This document shows positions 1 through 5,325 of a stretch of DNA of 5,674 nt, one piece after another (position 1 is the first letter of the stretch; each line of letters begins with the position of its first letter). Origin of the DNA: a bacterium (GTDB taxonomy: Bacteria > Chloroflexota > Dormibacteria > Aeolococcales > Aeolococcaceae); NCBI GenBank assembly GCA_021850405.1, contig JAJZMA010000150.1, positions 5,244-10,917 on the forward strand. Direction: 5' to 3'. Both the position numbers and the translations under genes were made by a program. Under the pieces are notes generated by a model, which was not told the origin of the DNA, did not search any database, and worked only from the letters and a program-made list of their open reading frames with translations.

Positions 1-493
1 GCAGCGCGGCAATGGTTGTGTATGGAGCTGACACGATAGCAAGGCTCTTATGGTGTATGGTGGCGGTGCCAACTCCGGCGAAGATGAGTGTGGGGACCAG
101 CACCCCGAGCAGGGGGCCAATTTGGTGCGACTGGAAATTGGTGTAGAACTCAAAAAGGACTGCAGCCAGTATCACAAGTGCTGCGCCTACATATGCGATG
201 ATGAGTACACCTGCCGCGCTGGCCTCTTCTTCAGTTGCTGGACCCATTGCGGGGGGTGATTGCTGTGCTTTCGGCAAGTCCATGCTGAGAGCGTCCTGCA
301 TCCCGTCTGGAACAGGTACTGGCGGGTAAGGCTCAGCCAGGCCCTTGGCGTCCATTTGGCGCTTTACCGCAAGGTACTTCTGGTAGTACTGGCGGTAGTA
401 CTGCCTGGCGCCTGGAAAATTGTGCACCGAAAGATCCGCCATCGCTGCTTTCAGGTGCTCCAGCTCAGCTTCGAGGTCCAAAGAGCGCGGCAT
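1..493 (-). CDS. Multi-pass membrane protein of unknown function, 5' part only
   Basis: The minus strand is open from an ATG at 493 to the left edge, giving 164 residues with no stop, so the C-terminal part is missing. The start has a strong Shine-Dalgarno (AGGGAGGGA, 501-509) about 7 nt upstream. Residues 5-50 are a charged, probably helical segment (LDLEAELEHLKAA) with an unusual tyrosine-rich stretch, ARQYYRQYYQKY, at 29-40. Residues 53-90 are a Pro/Glu-rich linker. Two hydrophobic segments follow, about 93-114 (GVLIIAYVGAALVILAAVLF) and 126-146. The layout of a soluble N-terminus, a linker, then a helix opening AxGVLLxxGAxLVxLAAVxF resembles the large multi-helix membrane proteins related to DUF2157 and the SCO7613 C-terminal type in Actinobacteriota and Chloroflexota. 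That family link is from memory of the pattern and is tentative; no function is known. It is transcribed divergently from the hydrolase gene. Confidence 0.82.
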   Translation of the reverse strand, partial: MPRSLDLEAELEHLKAAMADLSVHNFPGARQYYRQYYQKYLAVKRQMDAKGLAEPYPPVPVPDGMQDALSMDLPKAQQSPPAMGPATEEEASAAGVLIIAYVGAALVILAAVLFEFYTNFQSHQIGPLLGVLVPTLIFAGVGTATIHHKSLAIVSAPYTTIAAL

Positions 494-733
494 CCGCTGA
501 TCCCTCCCTCTGCCCGGCCCAGGGTGTCCTGGCTTGCTTTGCATGATTCTCGCCGGTTTCTGTCGTCAGCGCCTGACCCGTTCCAGTCCTGGCGCTGCTT
601 CGTTACAGCCTTGAGGGGCTACGGTGCGTCTGCGGGCCGTTAGCGGTGGGCCCCAGCTGTCCAGGCTCCGGGCAGGGTGTGCGCGTTTGACATGTGGGTT
701 GGGGGATTGCAGGTTGTGGGAAAATACGGGGTG
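494..733. other. Divergent intergenic region with a 7-bp inverted repeat
   Basis: This stretch separates the minus-strand membrane protein gene from the plus-strand SGNH hydrolase gene and should hold both promoters. The clearest structure is a perfect 7-bp inverted repeat, CAGCGCC (567-573) and GGCGCTG (591-597), with a 17-nt spacer; it has no T-tract on either side. A TTGACA box occurs at 687-692 but has no -10-like hexamer at 16-18 bp downstream. I see no convincing complete promoter and no coding potential with family-like sequence here. If the hydrolase starts upstream of 734 (GTG at 677 or ATG at 692), part of this region is coding. Confidence 0.4.
501..510 (-). promoter_or_regulatory. 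Shine-Dalgarno of the membrane protein gene
   Basis: Read on the minus strand this is GAGGGAGGGA, ending 7 nt before the ATG at 493. It is purine-rich, close to the anti-Shine-Dalgarno complement, and decides the start of a gene whose downstream end is outside the window. Confidence 0.7.
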
Positions 734-1501
734 ATGGACTGGTTGAGATTTGTACCCTTCGCCGGGCGGCTGGTACGCGGGCGCCGGGAGAGCCGCCGGC
801 AGCGGTATCAGTACGCACTGGAGTGGAGTCAGGACAACGCGCGGGCACTGGAGCAGGAAGGGCCACTCTGGGTAGTGCTGGGTGACTCCACCGGCCAGGC
901 AGTGGGCGCTTCTGGTCGCCACCTGGGTTATGTCGGCCAGACGCTTGACTGGCTATGGCGCAATGATGATCCCACCTGGAGGGTACTTAACTACTCAGTC
1001 TCCGGCGCGACCACTGACGATGTGCTGGCAGAGCAACTCCCCAGGCTGCGGGAACTGCGGGATGCGCCAGGTCTTGTGACCTGTCTTATAGGGGCTAACG
1101 ATGTGCGCCATTTCGGGACCTCACAGATCCTTGAGAAGGTGAGGGTGCTACTGGCCCAGTTGCCGGATGGCGCGGTGGTAGGCACGCTCCCGCATGCTCT
1201 GCATCCGGTGCGGTCACGGAGGGTTAACTCTTTTATCCGGAGGTATGCGGCGGTGCGGGGCTTTTTTGTGGCCGATGTATGGGCAACAACCGGACCGCCC
1301 TGGTGGGGGCTGGTATCTGCGGACGGATTCCATCCCAATGAGATGGGGTATGCGCGCTGGGCGTCTGCCCTGATGCCTGCGGTAAGCCAGGCGCTCGCAG
1401 CTGGCAGGAGCCGCAAGGTGGATCCCGGGCGAAAAGGGGGCAAGCGAGGGGCTGGTGGCCTCGAGCCAGCACCTTCCGGTTCGGGGGAGGCCACGGCGTG
1501 A
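734..1501 (+). CDS. SGNH/GDSL-family hydrolase (esterase or acylhydrolase)
   Basis: This 255-residue protein belongs to the SGNH hydrolases, serine esterases acting on esters, lipids or acylated sugars. All conserved blocks are present: block I VVLGDST with nucleophile Ser52, block II Gly91 in SVSGAT, block III GAND with Asn122, and block V DGFHPN with Asp197 and His200. An active enzyme is therefore expected; the substrate cannot be told. There is no signal peptide, although the start [18 protein letters not shown] is short, hydrophobic and basic, so it is probably cytoplasmic or membrane-associated. The last 35-40 residues are a basic Gly/Ser/Pro-rich tail outside the fold. The start is uncertain: ATG 734 is preferred because it opens the family-like sequence, but GTG 731, ATG 692 and GTG 677 are in frame and none has a strong Shine-Dalgarno. 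The stop overlaps the next gene by 4 bp, so the two are probably co-translated. Confidence 0.88.
   Translation: MDWLRFVPFAGRLVRGRRESRRQRYQYALEWSQDNARALEQEGPLWVVLGDSTGQAVGASGRHLGYVGQTLDWLWRNDDPTWRVLNYSVSGATTDDVLAEQLPRLRELRDAPGLVTCLIGANDVRHFGTSQILEKVRVLLAQLPDGAVVGTLPHALHPVRSRRVNSFIRRYAAVRGFFVADVWATTGPPWWGLVSADGFHPNEMGYARWASALMPAVSQALAAGRSRKVDPGRKGGKRGAGGLEPAPSGSGEATA
1483..1490 (+). promoter_or_regulatory. Shine-Dalgarno deciding the GTG start at 1498
   Basis: GGGGGAGG lies 7 nt before the GTG at 1498, inside the end of the hydrolase gene. The alternative start, ATG 1552, has no comparable site, so the overlapping GTG is favoured. Confidence 0.65.
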
Positions 1502-1989
1502 CGCCTGCCGCACCAGTACTGCAGCCCACAAGAGACGGTAAACTGGACCATATGCCAACAGTTGATGAGCATGGTGGCGGGAGGCGGATCCGTATACTCA
1601 CCGCAAAGGTCGGCCTGGATGGGCACGATCGTGGAGTCAAGGTCATCTCCCGCGCCCTTCGTGATGCTGGAGTAGAGGTGATCTACACCGGGCTCCACCA
1701 GACCCCAGAGATGGTGGTGGAGGCCGCCATCCAGGAGGATGTGGATGGGATCGGTATCAGTCTGCTGAGCGGGGCCCATATGACCCTCTTCCCAGAGATC
1801 ATCCGGCTTCTGGCCGAGAAGAACGCATCCGACATTGTTGTGTTTGGTGGAGGCATAATCCCGGATTCAGATATGGAGGCACTCCGTGCCATGGGGGTGG
1901 ATCATATCTTTACGCCTGGTGCGTCCCTGGAAGAGGTGATTGACTACGTGCACCGCCGTTTCGCAGGGGAAAAGACCAGCATTTCGTAA
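1498..1989 (+). CDS. Cobalamin (B12)-binding subunit of a methylmalonyl-CoA mutase-type enzyme
   Basis: This 163-residue protein is a stand-alone B12-binding domain equivalent to the C-terminal domain of methylmalonyl-CoA mutase. Such small subunits pair with a separate catalytic large subunit for the adenosylcobalamin-dependent rearrangement of acyl-CoA carbon skeletons, such as methylmalonyl-CoA to succinyl-CoA. The signature DxHxxG is intact (D41-G-H43-D-R-G46), with His43 as the expected lower axial cobalt ligand. The SxL motif (S88-L-L90, in GISLLSGAH) and the glycine-rich [12 protein letters not shown] (114-125) complete the Rossmann-like nucleotide-tail pocket. The core [10 protein letters not shown] is typical of MCM rather than of methionine synthase or corrinoid methyltransferases. 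About 28 residues precede the domain. The GTG start overlaps the hydrolase stop by 4 bp and has a strong Shine-Dalgarno. No large subunit or MeaB/ArgK-type G-protein chaperone lies in the window, so its partner is elsewhere. It could instead serve an isobutyryl-CoA or ethylmalonyl-CoA mutase. Confidence 0.93.
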   Translation: MTPAAPVLQPTRDGKLDHMPTVDEHGGGRRIRILTAKVGLDGHDRGVKVISRALRDAGVEVIYTGLHQTPEMVVEAAIQEDVDGIGISLLSGAHMTLFPEIIRLLAEKNASDIVVFGGGIIPDSDMEALRAMGVDHIFTPGASLEEVIDYVHRRFAGEKTSIS

Positions 1990-2063
1990 GGTGGGGGTAA
2001 GGGCGGGATCCAGTCAGATGGGGAGCGGCCACACTCCTTCCCTCATTCTTCTCAAGCGGCAAA

Positions 2064-2101
2064 GTTGAGGAAACCCACCTTCCAGTTGTGGTTCCCTCAA
2101 C
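2064..2101. terminator. Hairpin between convergent genes, probable terminator
   Basis: GTTGAGG (2064-2070) pairs perfectly with CCTCAAC (2095-2101). The stem continues inward through one A/C mismatch, AACC/GGTT and, after a bulged C, AC/GT, leaving a 9-nt loop. It sits between the ends of the B12-subunit gene (stop at 1989) and the convergent exported-protein gene (stop at 2132), where a shared terminator is expected. There is no long T-run: only TTT follows on the minus strand and none on the plus strand, so intrinsic termination would be weak and rather minus-strand oriented. The rest of 1990-2131 shows nothing recognisable. Confidence 0.55.
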
Positions 2102-2131
2102 CGTATGTAGTGCTGCGTCCCAGGGTTGTGC

Positions 2132-2590
2132 TCAAGAGGCAGTGTAGCCACTCTCCAGGATGACGCCAGCGGTGTACACACCTGCCTTGTTCCTGAAGCC
2201 CTTCACTATGACAACCATCCCGGAGGCTAGCGTCTGCTGGCTTACTCTGGTCACCCTCTCTCCCTGGCCATGGTATAGAAAGATGTGGGGGACCCTGGTA
2301 AACGAGTAGGTAAGCGTACCGCCGTCAGGCTGACTGATGATGAGCTGCCCACCGCCGTGGGCTCCACCAGTGGTTGTGTCAGATACCACCTTGCCAAGCA
2401 CCGTGCCGCGCAGTGCAGCCATCCCCCACCTGGGGTGGTGTCGGCCCGCGTGTGCTGAATGCAGGGCTGCAGACGCGTGGGTGCCAGCATTGGGCAGGCT
2501 GGCTGCGCTGGCTGCCAGGGTGCTGCCACCCAGCGCGGTGGTGGCTGCACCTACCCCAATAAGGGCTACCTTGGTGAGTACTGGATTCAT
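2132..2590 (-). CDS. Small exported protein of unknown function, possibly DUF5666-like
   Basis: This 152-residue protein begins with a typical Sec signal peptide: Lys7, a hydrophobic core VALIGVGAATTALGGSTLAA (8-27), then a likely cleavage site near ASA-A (27-30). There is no lipobox cysteine and no cysteine anywhere, so it is probably released or wall-associated. Residues 36-58 are Ala/His-rich (five histidines: 38, 44, 47, 51 and 52), looking like a flexible linker. From about residue 60 there is a run of predicted beta strands: GTVLGKVV, a Gly/His loop (74-81), QLIISQPDGGTLTYSFTRV, then GMVVIVKGF and GVYTAGVILE. The pattern of a GxV opening strand, an xIxV strand, a Thr-Xaa-Val strand and a final GxxVxVxG strand recalls small DUF5666-like OB/beta-barrel proteins, but this is tentative. 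The ATG at 2590 has an excellent Shine-Dalgarno. It is monocistronic and divergent from rplY. Confidence 0.8.
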   Translation of the reverse strand: MNPVLTKVALIGVGAATTALGGSTLAASAASLPNAGTHASAALHSAHAGRHHPRWGMAALRGTVLGKVVSDTTTGGAHGGGQLIISQPDGGTLTYSFTRVPHIFLYHGQGERVTRVSQQTLASGMVVIVKGFRNKAGVYTAGVILESGYTAS

Positions 2591-2597
2591 CGCTATT

Positions 2598-2603
2598 CCT
2601 CCG
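2598..2603 (-). promoter_or_regulatory. Shine-Dalgarno of the exported-protein gene
   Basis: On the minus strand this reads GGAGGA, 7 nt before the ATG at 2590. A run of seven A residues (complement of the T-run at 2610-2616) lies just upstream; such an unstructured A-rich leader often favours translation. Confidence 0.7.
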
Positions 2604-2663
2604 CTTCGGTTTTTTTCGGGACTTGCCAGGGGCGGCCACCAGAAGCTGGCGGCACTGGAGTCA

Positions 2664-2694
2664 AAGGTACACCCGAGCCTGCATCCTGTACCTT
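2664..2694. repeat. Perfect 8-bp inverted repeat in the divergent exported-protein/rplY intergenic region
   Basis: AAGGTACA (2664-2671) and TGTACCTT (2687-2694) are exact reverse complements separated by 15 nt, so the arm centres are 23 bp apart, about two helical turns. It lies between two divergent starts (2590 minus, 2761 plus). It is a candidate operator for a dimeric regulator or an RNA hairpin in either leader. No T-tract follows directly, so it is unlikely to be a terminator. The repeat is seen directly; its function is inference. Confidence 0.5.
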
Positions 2695-2760
2695 AACGCA
2701 GCCTTAGAATTTTCCCCCGCAACAGAGTGCCGGGCTGCTGTCGTAATATATGGAACCGAC

Positions 2761-3411
2761 ATGCCCACACAGAAAATCTCGCTTGCTGCACAGCCCCGTA
2801 CCATCCGTGGTGGCCGGCTATCCGGACTACGACGGAAGGGGCAGGTCCCTGGCATCATCTACGGCCATGGGCGGAGCCCCCAGATGGTACTGACCAGTGC
2901 CCGTGAGCTGGAGCAGGTGTGGCATCAGGCGGGCTCCAGCAAACTGGTGGAAGTAAGCGTTGGCGACCATCGGGCAATCCCGGTACTGCTTAGGGATCTG
3001 CAGCGGGATCCACGATATAACCACCTTGTGCATGTAGATATGTTCGCTGTCGATGTGCACGAGAAAGTCACAGTGGATGTCCCGCTGCTGCTTGTGGGTG
3101 AGGCTCCGGCAGTGTCGGACCTGAAGATTGGCCAGTTGCTCCAGACCGTTTCCAGCCTCAGGGTTGAGTGTCTCCCGCGCGATCTTCCCGCCAATATTCC
3201 GGTGGATATCAGTGGCCTGGTCGCGGTGGATGATGCAGTGCCAGTGTCAGCGCTGAAGCTCCCCGCAGGGGTTACCCTCTTGCACACGGACCCAGAGGAG
3301 CTGGTTGTAAAGGTGGCTGCACTTCGGGTAGCCAGTGTTGAGACTGAGGCTCCAGCAGCAGCAGCTGCTGCAGCTGGAACGGAAGGAGAGCCCGAGTCGA
3401 CCCCGGAATGA
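2761..3411 (+). CDS. rplY: 50S ribosomal protein L25/general stress protein Ctc (long form)
   Basis: This 216-residue protein binds 5S rRNA in the large ribosomal subunit and belongs to the two-domain Ctc/TL5 form rather than the short single-domain form of E. coli. The N-terminal 5S-binding domain (about 5-95) shows LRRKGQVPGIIYGHG at 23-37 and the typical QRDPRYNHLVHVDMF at 81-95. The C-terminal beta domain (about 101-188) contains VTVDVPLLLVGEAPAV and the usual PANIPVDISGL at 143-153. The tail is a run of eight alanines inside an acidic Glu/Pro/Ser segment (194-216), common in this family and probably disordered. ATG 2761 is chosen because MPTQKISLAAQPR begins as family members do; an in-frame ATG at 2623 would add unrelated sequence. 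The Shine-Dalgarno is weak (GGAA, 2752-2755). It is the first gene of the plus-strand cluster. Confidence 0.95.
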   Translation: MPTQKISLAAQPRTIRGGRLSGLRRKGQVPGIIYGHGRSPQMVLTSARELEQVWHQAGSSKLVEVSVGDHRAIPVLLRDLQRDPRYNHLVHVDMFAVDVHEKVTVDVPLLLVGEAPAVSDLKIGQLLQTVSSLRVECLPRDLPANIPVDISGLVAVDDAVPVSALKLPAGVTLLHTDPEELVVKVAALRVASVETEAPAAAAAAAGTEGEPESTPE

Positions 3412-3448
3412 GGGCCGGCGCAGGCGGGCTCTAGGGTACGGTGGCCGG

Positions 3449-4282
3449 GTGACAGCTATCCTTGCTTACTTTGGGTGCGGTACCAGCGCGTCTCCCCTGG
3501 ACCGGTTCTGCCGTCTTCTCAATGCGCACGATCCAACCCATCTGGTGGGGCCGGTTATAGAGTCCGTGATAGGTCCCCTGCTGGTAGCAGTCATTGTTGT
3601 GCTGCTGGGTCAGATCCTGCATCACCTGGTTGCTGGAGGAGCGCGTGCCGCCGGGCTCGACCCCCACCTGCTGCAGCTGGTGGGCAACCTTTTTTTCGCC
3701 GTTACCCTGGTGGTGGCTGTGATGGCCGGCCTCACTGCTGCCGGGCTCAACATCGATATCCTCCTTACCTTCGGGGGGCTCGCCAGCCTGGCGGTCGGGC
3801 TTGCTTTCCAGGACATGCTGCGCAACGTCATTGCAGGAGTTGTTCTGCTGCTGGAAAAGCCGTTCCGGATTGGGGATATGGTCCTCCTGGGTACCGAACA
3901 GGGAAAGGTGCGCTCCATAGCGCTGCGCACTACGACCATCCGCAATATGGATGGAGAGTTGATCATTATCCCCAACCTGACCGTTTTTTCCGGCATTATT
4001 GTGAACCTCACTGCCCGCAAGCGAACCCGCAGAACTGTAGCCTTTACAGTTCCGGCAGGAGTGGATCCTGCAGCTTTGGCGGGATCTGTCCTTGAGGCGA
4101 CAAGGGGTGTGAAGGGGGTGCTCGCGCGCCCAGAACCGGAAGCTTATGTTGGACTGGATGGAGCTGCCCTCACAGTTACGCTGACCTACTGGATTGATGG
4201 CTCTGGAGTAACACCGGTGGGGGCCGACAGTGAGGTTGCCGAAAAACTCGCGCCGCTTATGAGCGCGGGAGCAACACAGTGA
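3449..4282 (+). CDS. Small mechanosensitive ion channel, MscS family
   Basis: This 277-residue inner-membrane protein is close in length to E. coli MscS (286). MscS channels form heptamers that open under membrane tension and release solutes on hypo-osmotic shock. Three transmembrane helices are visible: TM1 about 33-60, TM2 about 73-98 and TM3 about 103-135. TM3 carries the family hallmark GGLASLAVGLAFQDMLRNV at 109-127, with small Gly/Ala faces that line the pore, followed by LLEKPFRIGD (134-143). The beta domain follows, including GKVRSIALRTTTIRNMDGE and IIIPN (172-176). An alpha/beta domain covers about 195-275. GTG 3449 is the only plausible start after the rplY stop (37-bp gap), with a weak AGGG 12 nt upstream; GTG 3545 would cut into TM1. 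An in-frame ATG at 3335 lies inside rplY and adds a low-complexity Gln/Leu/Arg stretch, so it was rejected. The stop overlaps the next gene by 4 bp. Confidence 0.93.
   Translation: MTAILAYFGCGTSASPLDRFCRLLNAHDPTHLVGPVIESVIGPLLVAVIVVLLGQILHHLVAGGARAAGLDPHLLQLVGNLFFAVTLVVAVMAGLTAAGLNIDILLTFGGLASLAVGLAFQDMLRNVIAGVVLLLEKPFRIGDMVLLGTEQGKVRSIALRTTTIRNMDGELIIIPNLTVFSGIIVNLTARKRTRRTVAFTVPAGVDPAALAGSVLEATRGVKGVLARPEPEAYVGLDGAALTVTLTYWIDGSGVTPVGADSEVAEKLAPLMSAGATQ
4267..4271 (+). promoter_or_regulatory. Shine-Dalgarno deciding the GTG start at 4279
   Basis: GGGAG ends 7 nt before the GTG at 4279, within the last codons of the channel gene, supporting the overlapping start. Confidence 0.6.
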
Positions 4283-5325
4283 GGCTCGCACTCGACATAC
4301 CCCTTCCCCCTGATCCCAGAGAAGTGGCTGTAGCAGCGATTGCAGCCGAGGAAGCTGGCGCAGATGGTGTCTGGTCAGCAGAGACTGGGCACGATCCATA
4401 TCTGCCACTTGCAATTGCTGCTGCAAGTACAGGTCGCGTACGGCTGGGCTCATCAATAGCTGTGGCGTTCCCCCGCAGCCCGCTCGTGCATGCCCAGGCG
4501 GCGTGGGATCTGGCGCTGCTCGCTCCAGGGAGGGTCATACTTGGGCTGGGGCCGCAGGTGCGTGCGCATAATGAGCGGCGGTACGGGGTTGCGGGCGACC
4601 ATCCAGCAGCCAGGATGCGTGACATGCTGCGCGCTATCCGCGCCATCTGGCATTGCTGGGAGACGGGAGAGCCGCTGCATTACGAGGGTGAGTTTTACCA
4701 CCATACCCTGATGACACCATTCTTCTCACCGGAGCGACTGGATGGGGCTATGCCTGCAATTCATATTGCAGCGGTGGGCGAACTGATGCTGGATGTCGCA
4801 GGTAGCGAGGCCGATGGCCTCCATATTCACCCGTTCCACACTGTTGGATTCCTGCGAGAGCATGCACTCCCACTTCTTCATAACGCAGCCCTTGCCGCTG
4901 GCAGGAATGGCACCGTTGAAACGGTTGCATCCGTTCTGGTTGCAACTGGTGACTGTGATGAGGACGTGAAGCAGGCGAGAGAAGCGGTCAGGGCACATGT
5001 GGCCTTCTACGCATCCACCCCAGCGTACCGCTTCGTCCTGGAGCAGGCTGGCTATGGCGAGCTCTTTGAGCCTCTGCACCGCCTTTCCATTGAGGGGGAC
5101 TGGGCAGGGATGGGAACGCTTATCCCTGATTCCCTTCTGGATCTCGTCATTGTTTCGGGTACATTTTCCAGGCTGGGAGAGTTGCTTTTCTCGCGGTATG
5201 GGGGGGTGGTGGACCGGATCGCACCGGTTATACCCTTGCCGTCTGTTCCCTGGCGGCAGATCGTGGATGAGCTGTCGCTCTGTGGGGAAGCGGCCACCCG
5301 GCACAGTGGGGGGAGCCAGTCTTGA
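4279..5325 (+). CDS. LLM-class oxidoreductase, probably coenzyme F420-dependent (TIGR03617/MSMEG_2256-like)
   Basis: This 348-residue cytoplasmic enzyme has the luciferase-like TIM-barrel sequence. It starts with MRLALDIPLP, followed by AEEAGADGVWSAETGHDPYLPLAIAA (23-48), TGRVRLGSSIAVAFPRSP (51-68), and then WDLALLAPGRVILGLGPQVRAHNERRYG (76-103). The segment GLGPQVRAHxERRYG, where most relatives have GLGTQVRAHIERRFG, is characteristic of the F420-dependent MSMEG_2256 group known from mycobacteria and other actinobacteria. The barrel continues with RMRDMLRAIRAIW (112-124), PAIHIAAVG (159-167, a phosphate-loop-like strand end) and EADGLHIHPFHT (177-188). The expected reaction is hydride transfer to or from F420 on an unknown substrate; FMN use cannot be excluded. 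The GTG start overlaps the channel stop by 4 bp and has a good Shine-Dalgarno. The stop overlaps the phosphatase start by 4 bp, so the two are probably coupled. No F420-biosynthesis gene lies in the window. Confidence 0.92.
   Translation: MRLALDIPLPPDPREVAVAAIAAEEAGADGVWSAETGHDPYLPLAIAAASTGRVRLGSSIAVAFPRSPLVHAQAAWDLALLAPGRVILGLGPQVRAHNERRYGVAGDHPAARMRDMLRAIRAIWHCWETGEPLHYEGEFYHHTLMTPFFSPERLDGAMPAIHIAAVGELMLDVAGSEADGLHIHPFHTVGFLREHALPLLHNAALAAGRNGTVETVASVLVATGDCDEDVKQAREAVRAHVAFYASTPAYRFVLEQAGYGELFEPLHRLSIEGDWAGMGTLIPDSLLDLVIVSGTFSRLGELLFSRYGGVVDRIAPVIPLPSVPWRQIVDELSLCGEAATRHSGGSQS
5308..5315 (+). promoter_or_regulatory. Shine-Dalgarno deciding the TTG start at 5322
   Basis: GGGGGGAG ends 6 nt before TTG 5322. 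Its strength supports use of the rare TTG start, which puts the RHG motif at the usual distance (residues 12-14) from the N-terminus. Confidence 0.65.

Larger units (their letters stand above)
2591..2760. other. Divergent intergenic region upstream of rplY
   Basis: Apart from the inverted repeat and the minus-strand Shine-Dalgarno, this region holds a TAATAT hexamer at 2744-2749. That hexamer matches a -10 box for the rplY direction but would put the transcription start only about 4 nt before the ATG at 2761, and no good -35 lies 16-18 bp upstream. A TAGAAT at 2705-2710 is an alternative -10, also without a clear -35. On the minus strand a TTGACT (2659-2664) lies just at the edge of the inverted repeat but has a GC-rich sequence where a -10 would be. 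Promoters cannot be assigned with confidence. Confidence 0.3.

Noticed and set aside
50..643. Two plus-strand open frames at 50-259 and 260-643
   Set aside because: They are antisense to the membrane protein gene, which has a strong Shine-Dalgarno and clear transmembrane segments; their translations look like shadow sequence.
687..692. Consensus TTGACA as -35 of a promoter for the SGNH hydrolase
   Set aside because: No -10-like hexamer lies 16-18 bp downstream (CAGGTT/AGGTTG there), and the resulting start site would fall very near or beyond the coding start.
991..1779. Long minus-strand open frame opposite the hydrolase and B12-subunit genes
   Set aside because: It is antisense to two genes with intact catalytic and cobalamin motifs; its own translation shows no recognisable domain.
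2744..2749. TAATAT as the -10 box for a near-leaderless rplY transcript
   Set aside because: Good -10 match but no -35 at a proper distance, and it would leave only about 4 nt before the ATG; kept only as a weak possibility in the intergenic entry.
2623..2760. Upstream in-frame ATG for L25 adding 46 residues
   Set aside because: The added sequence has no L25 similarity and covers the intergenic inverted repeat; ATG 2761 opens the family-typical N-terminus.
3335..3448. Upstream ATG extending the MscS channel 38 residues into rplY
   Set aside because: The extension is low-complexity Gln/Leu/Arg sequence read out of frame from the alanine-rich rplY tail, unlike any MscS N-terminus. GTG 3449 gives a normal length.
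1420..4068. Five GGATCC hexamers (1420, 1586, 2006, 3006, 4063)
   Set aside because: Somewhat more than the one or two expected by chance in 5.7 kb, but four lie in coding sequence in different contexts and frames, and GATC-containing codons are common here. No pattern or spacing suggests a function.
3431..4456. Long minus-strand open frame of 341 codons opposite the channel gene
   Set aside because: It is Gln/Ser/His/Arg-rich shadow sequence without family motifs, and the plus strand here encodes a clear MscS protein.
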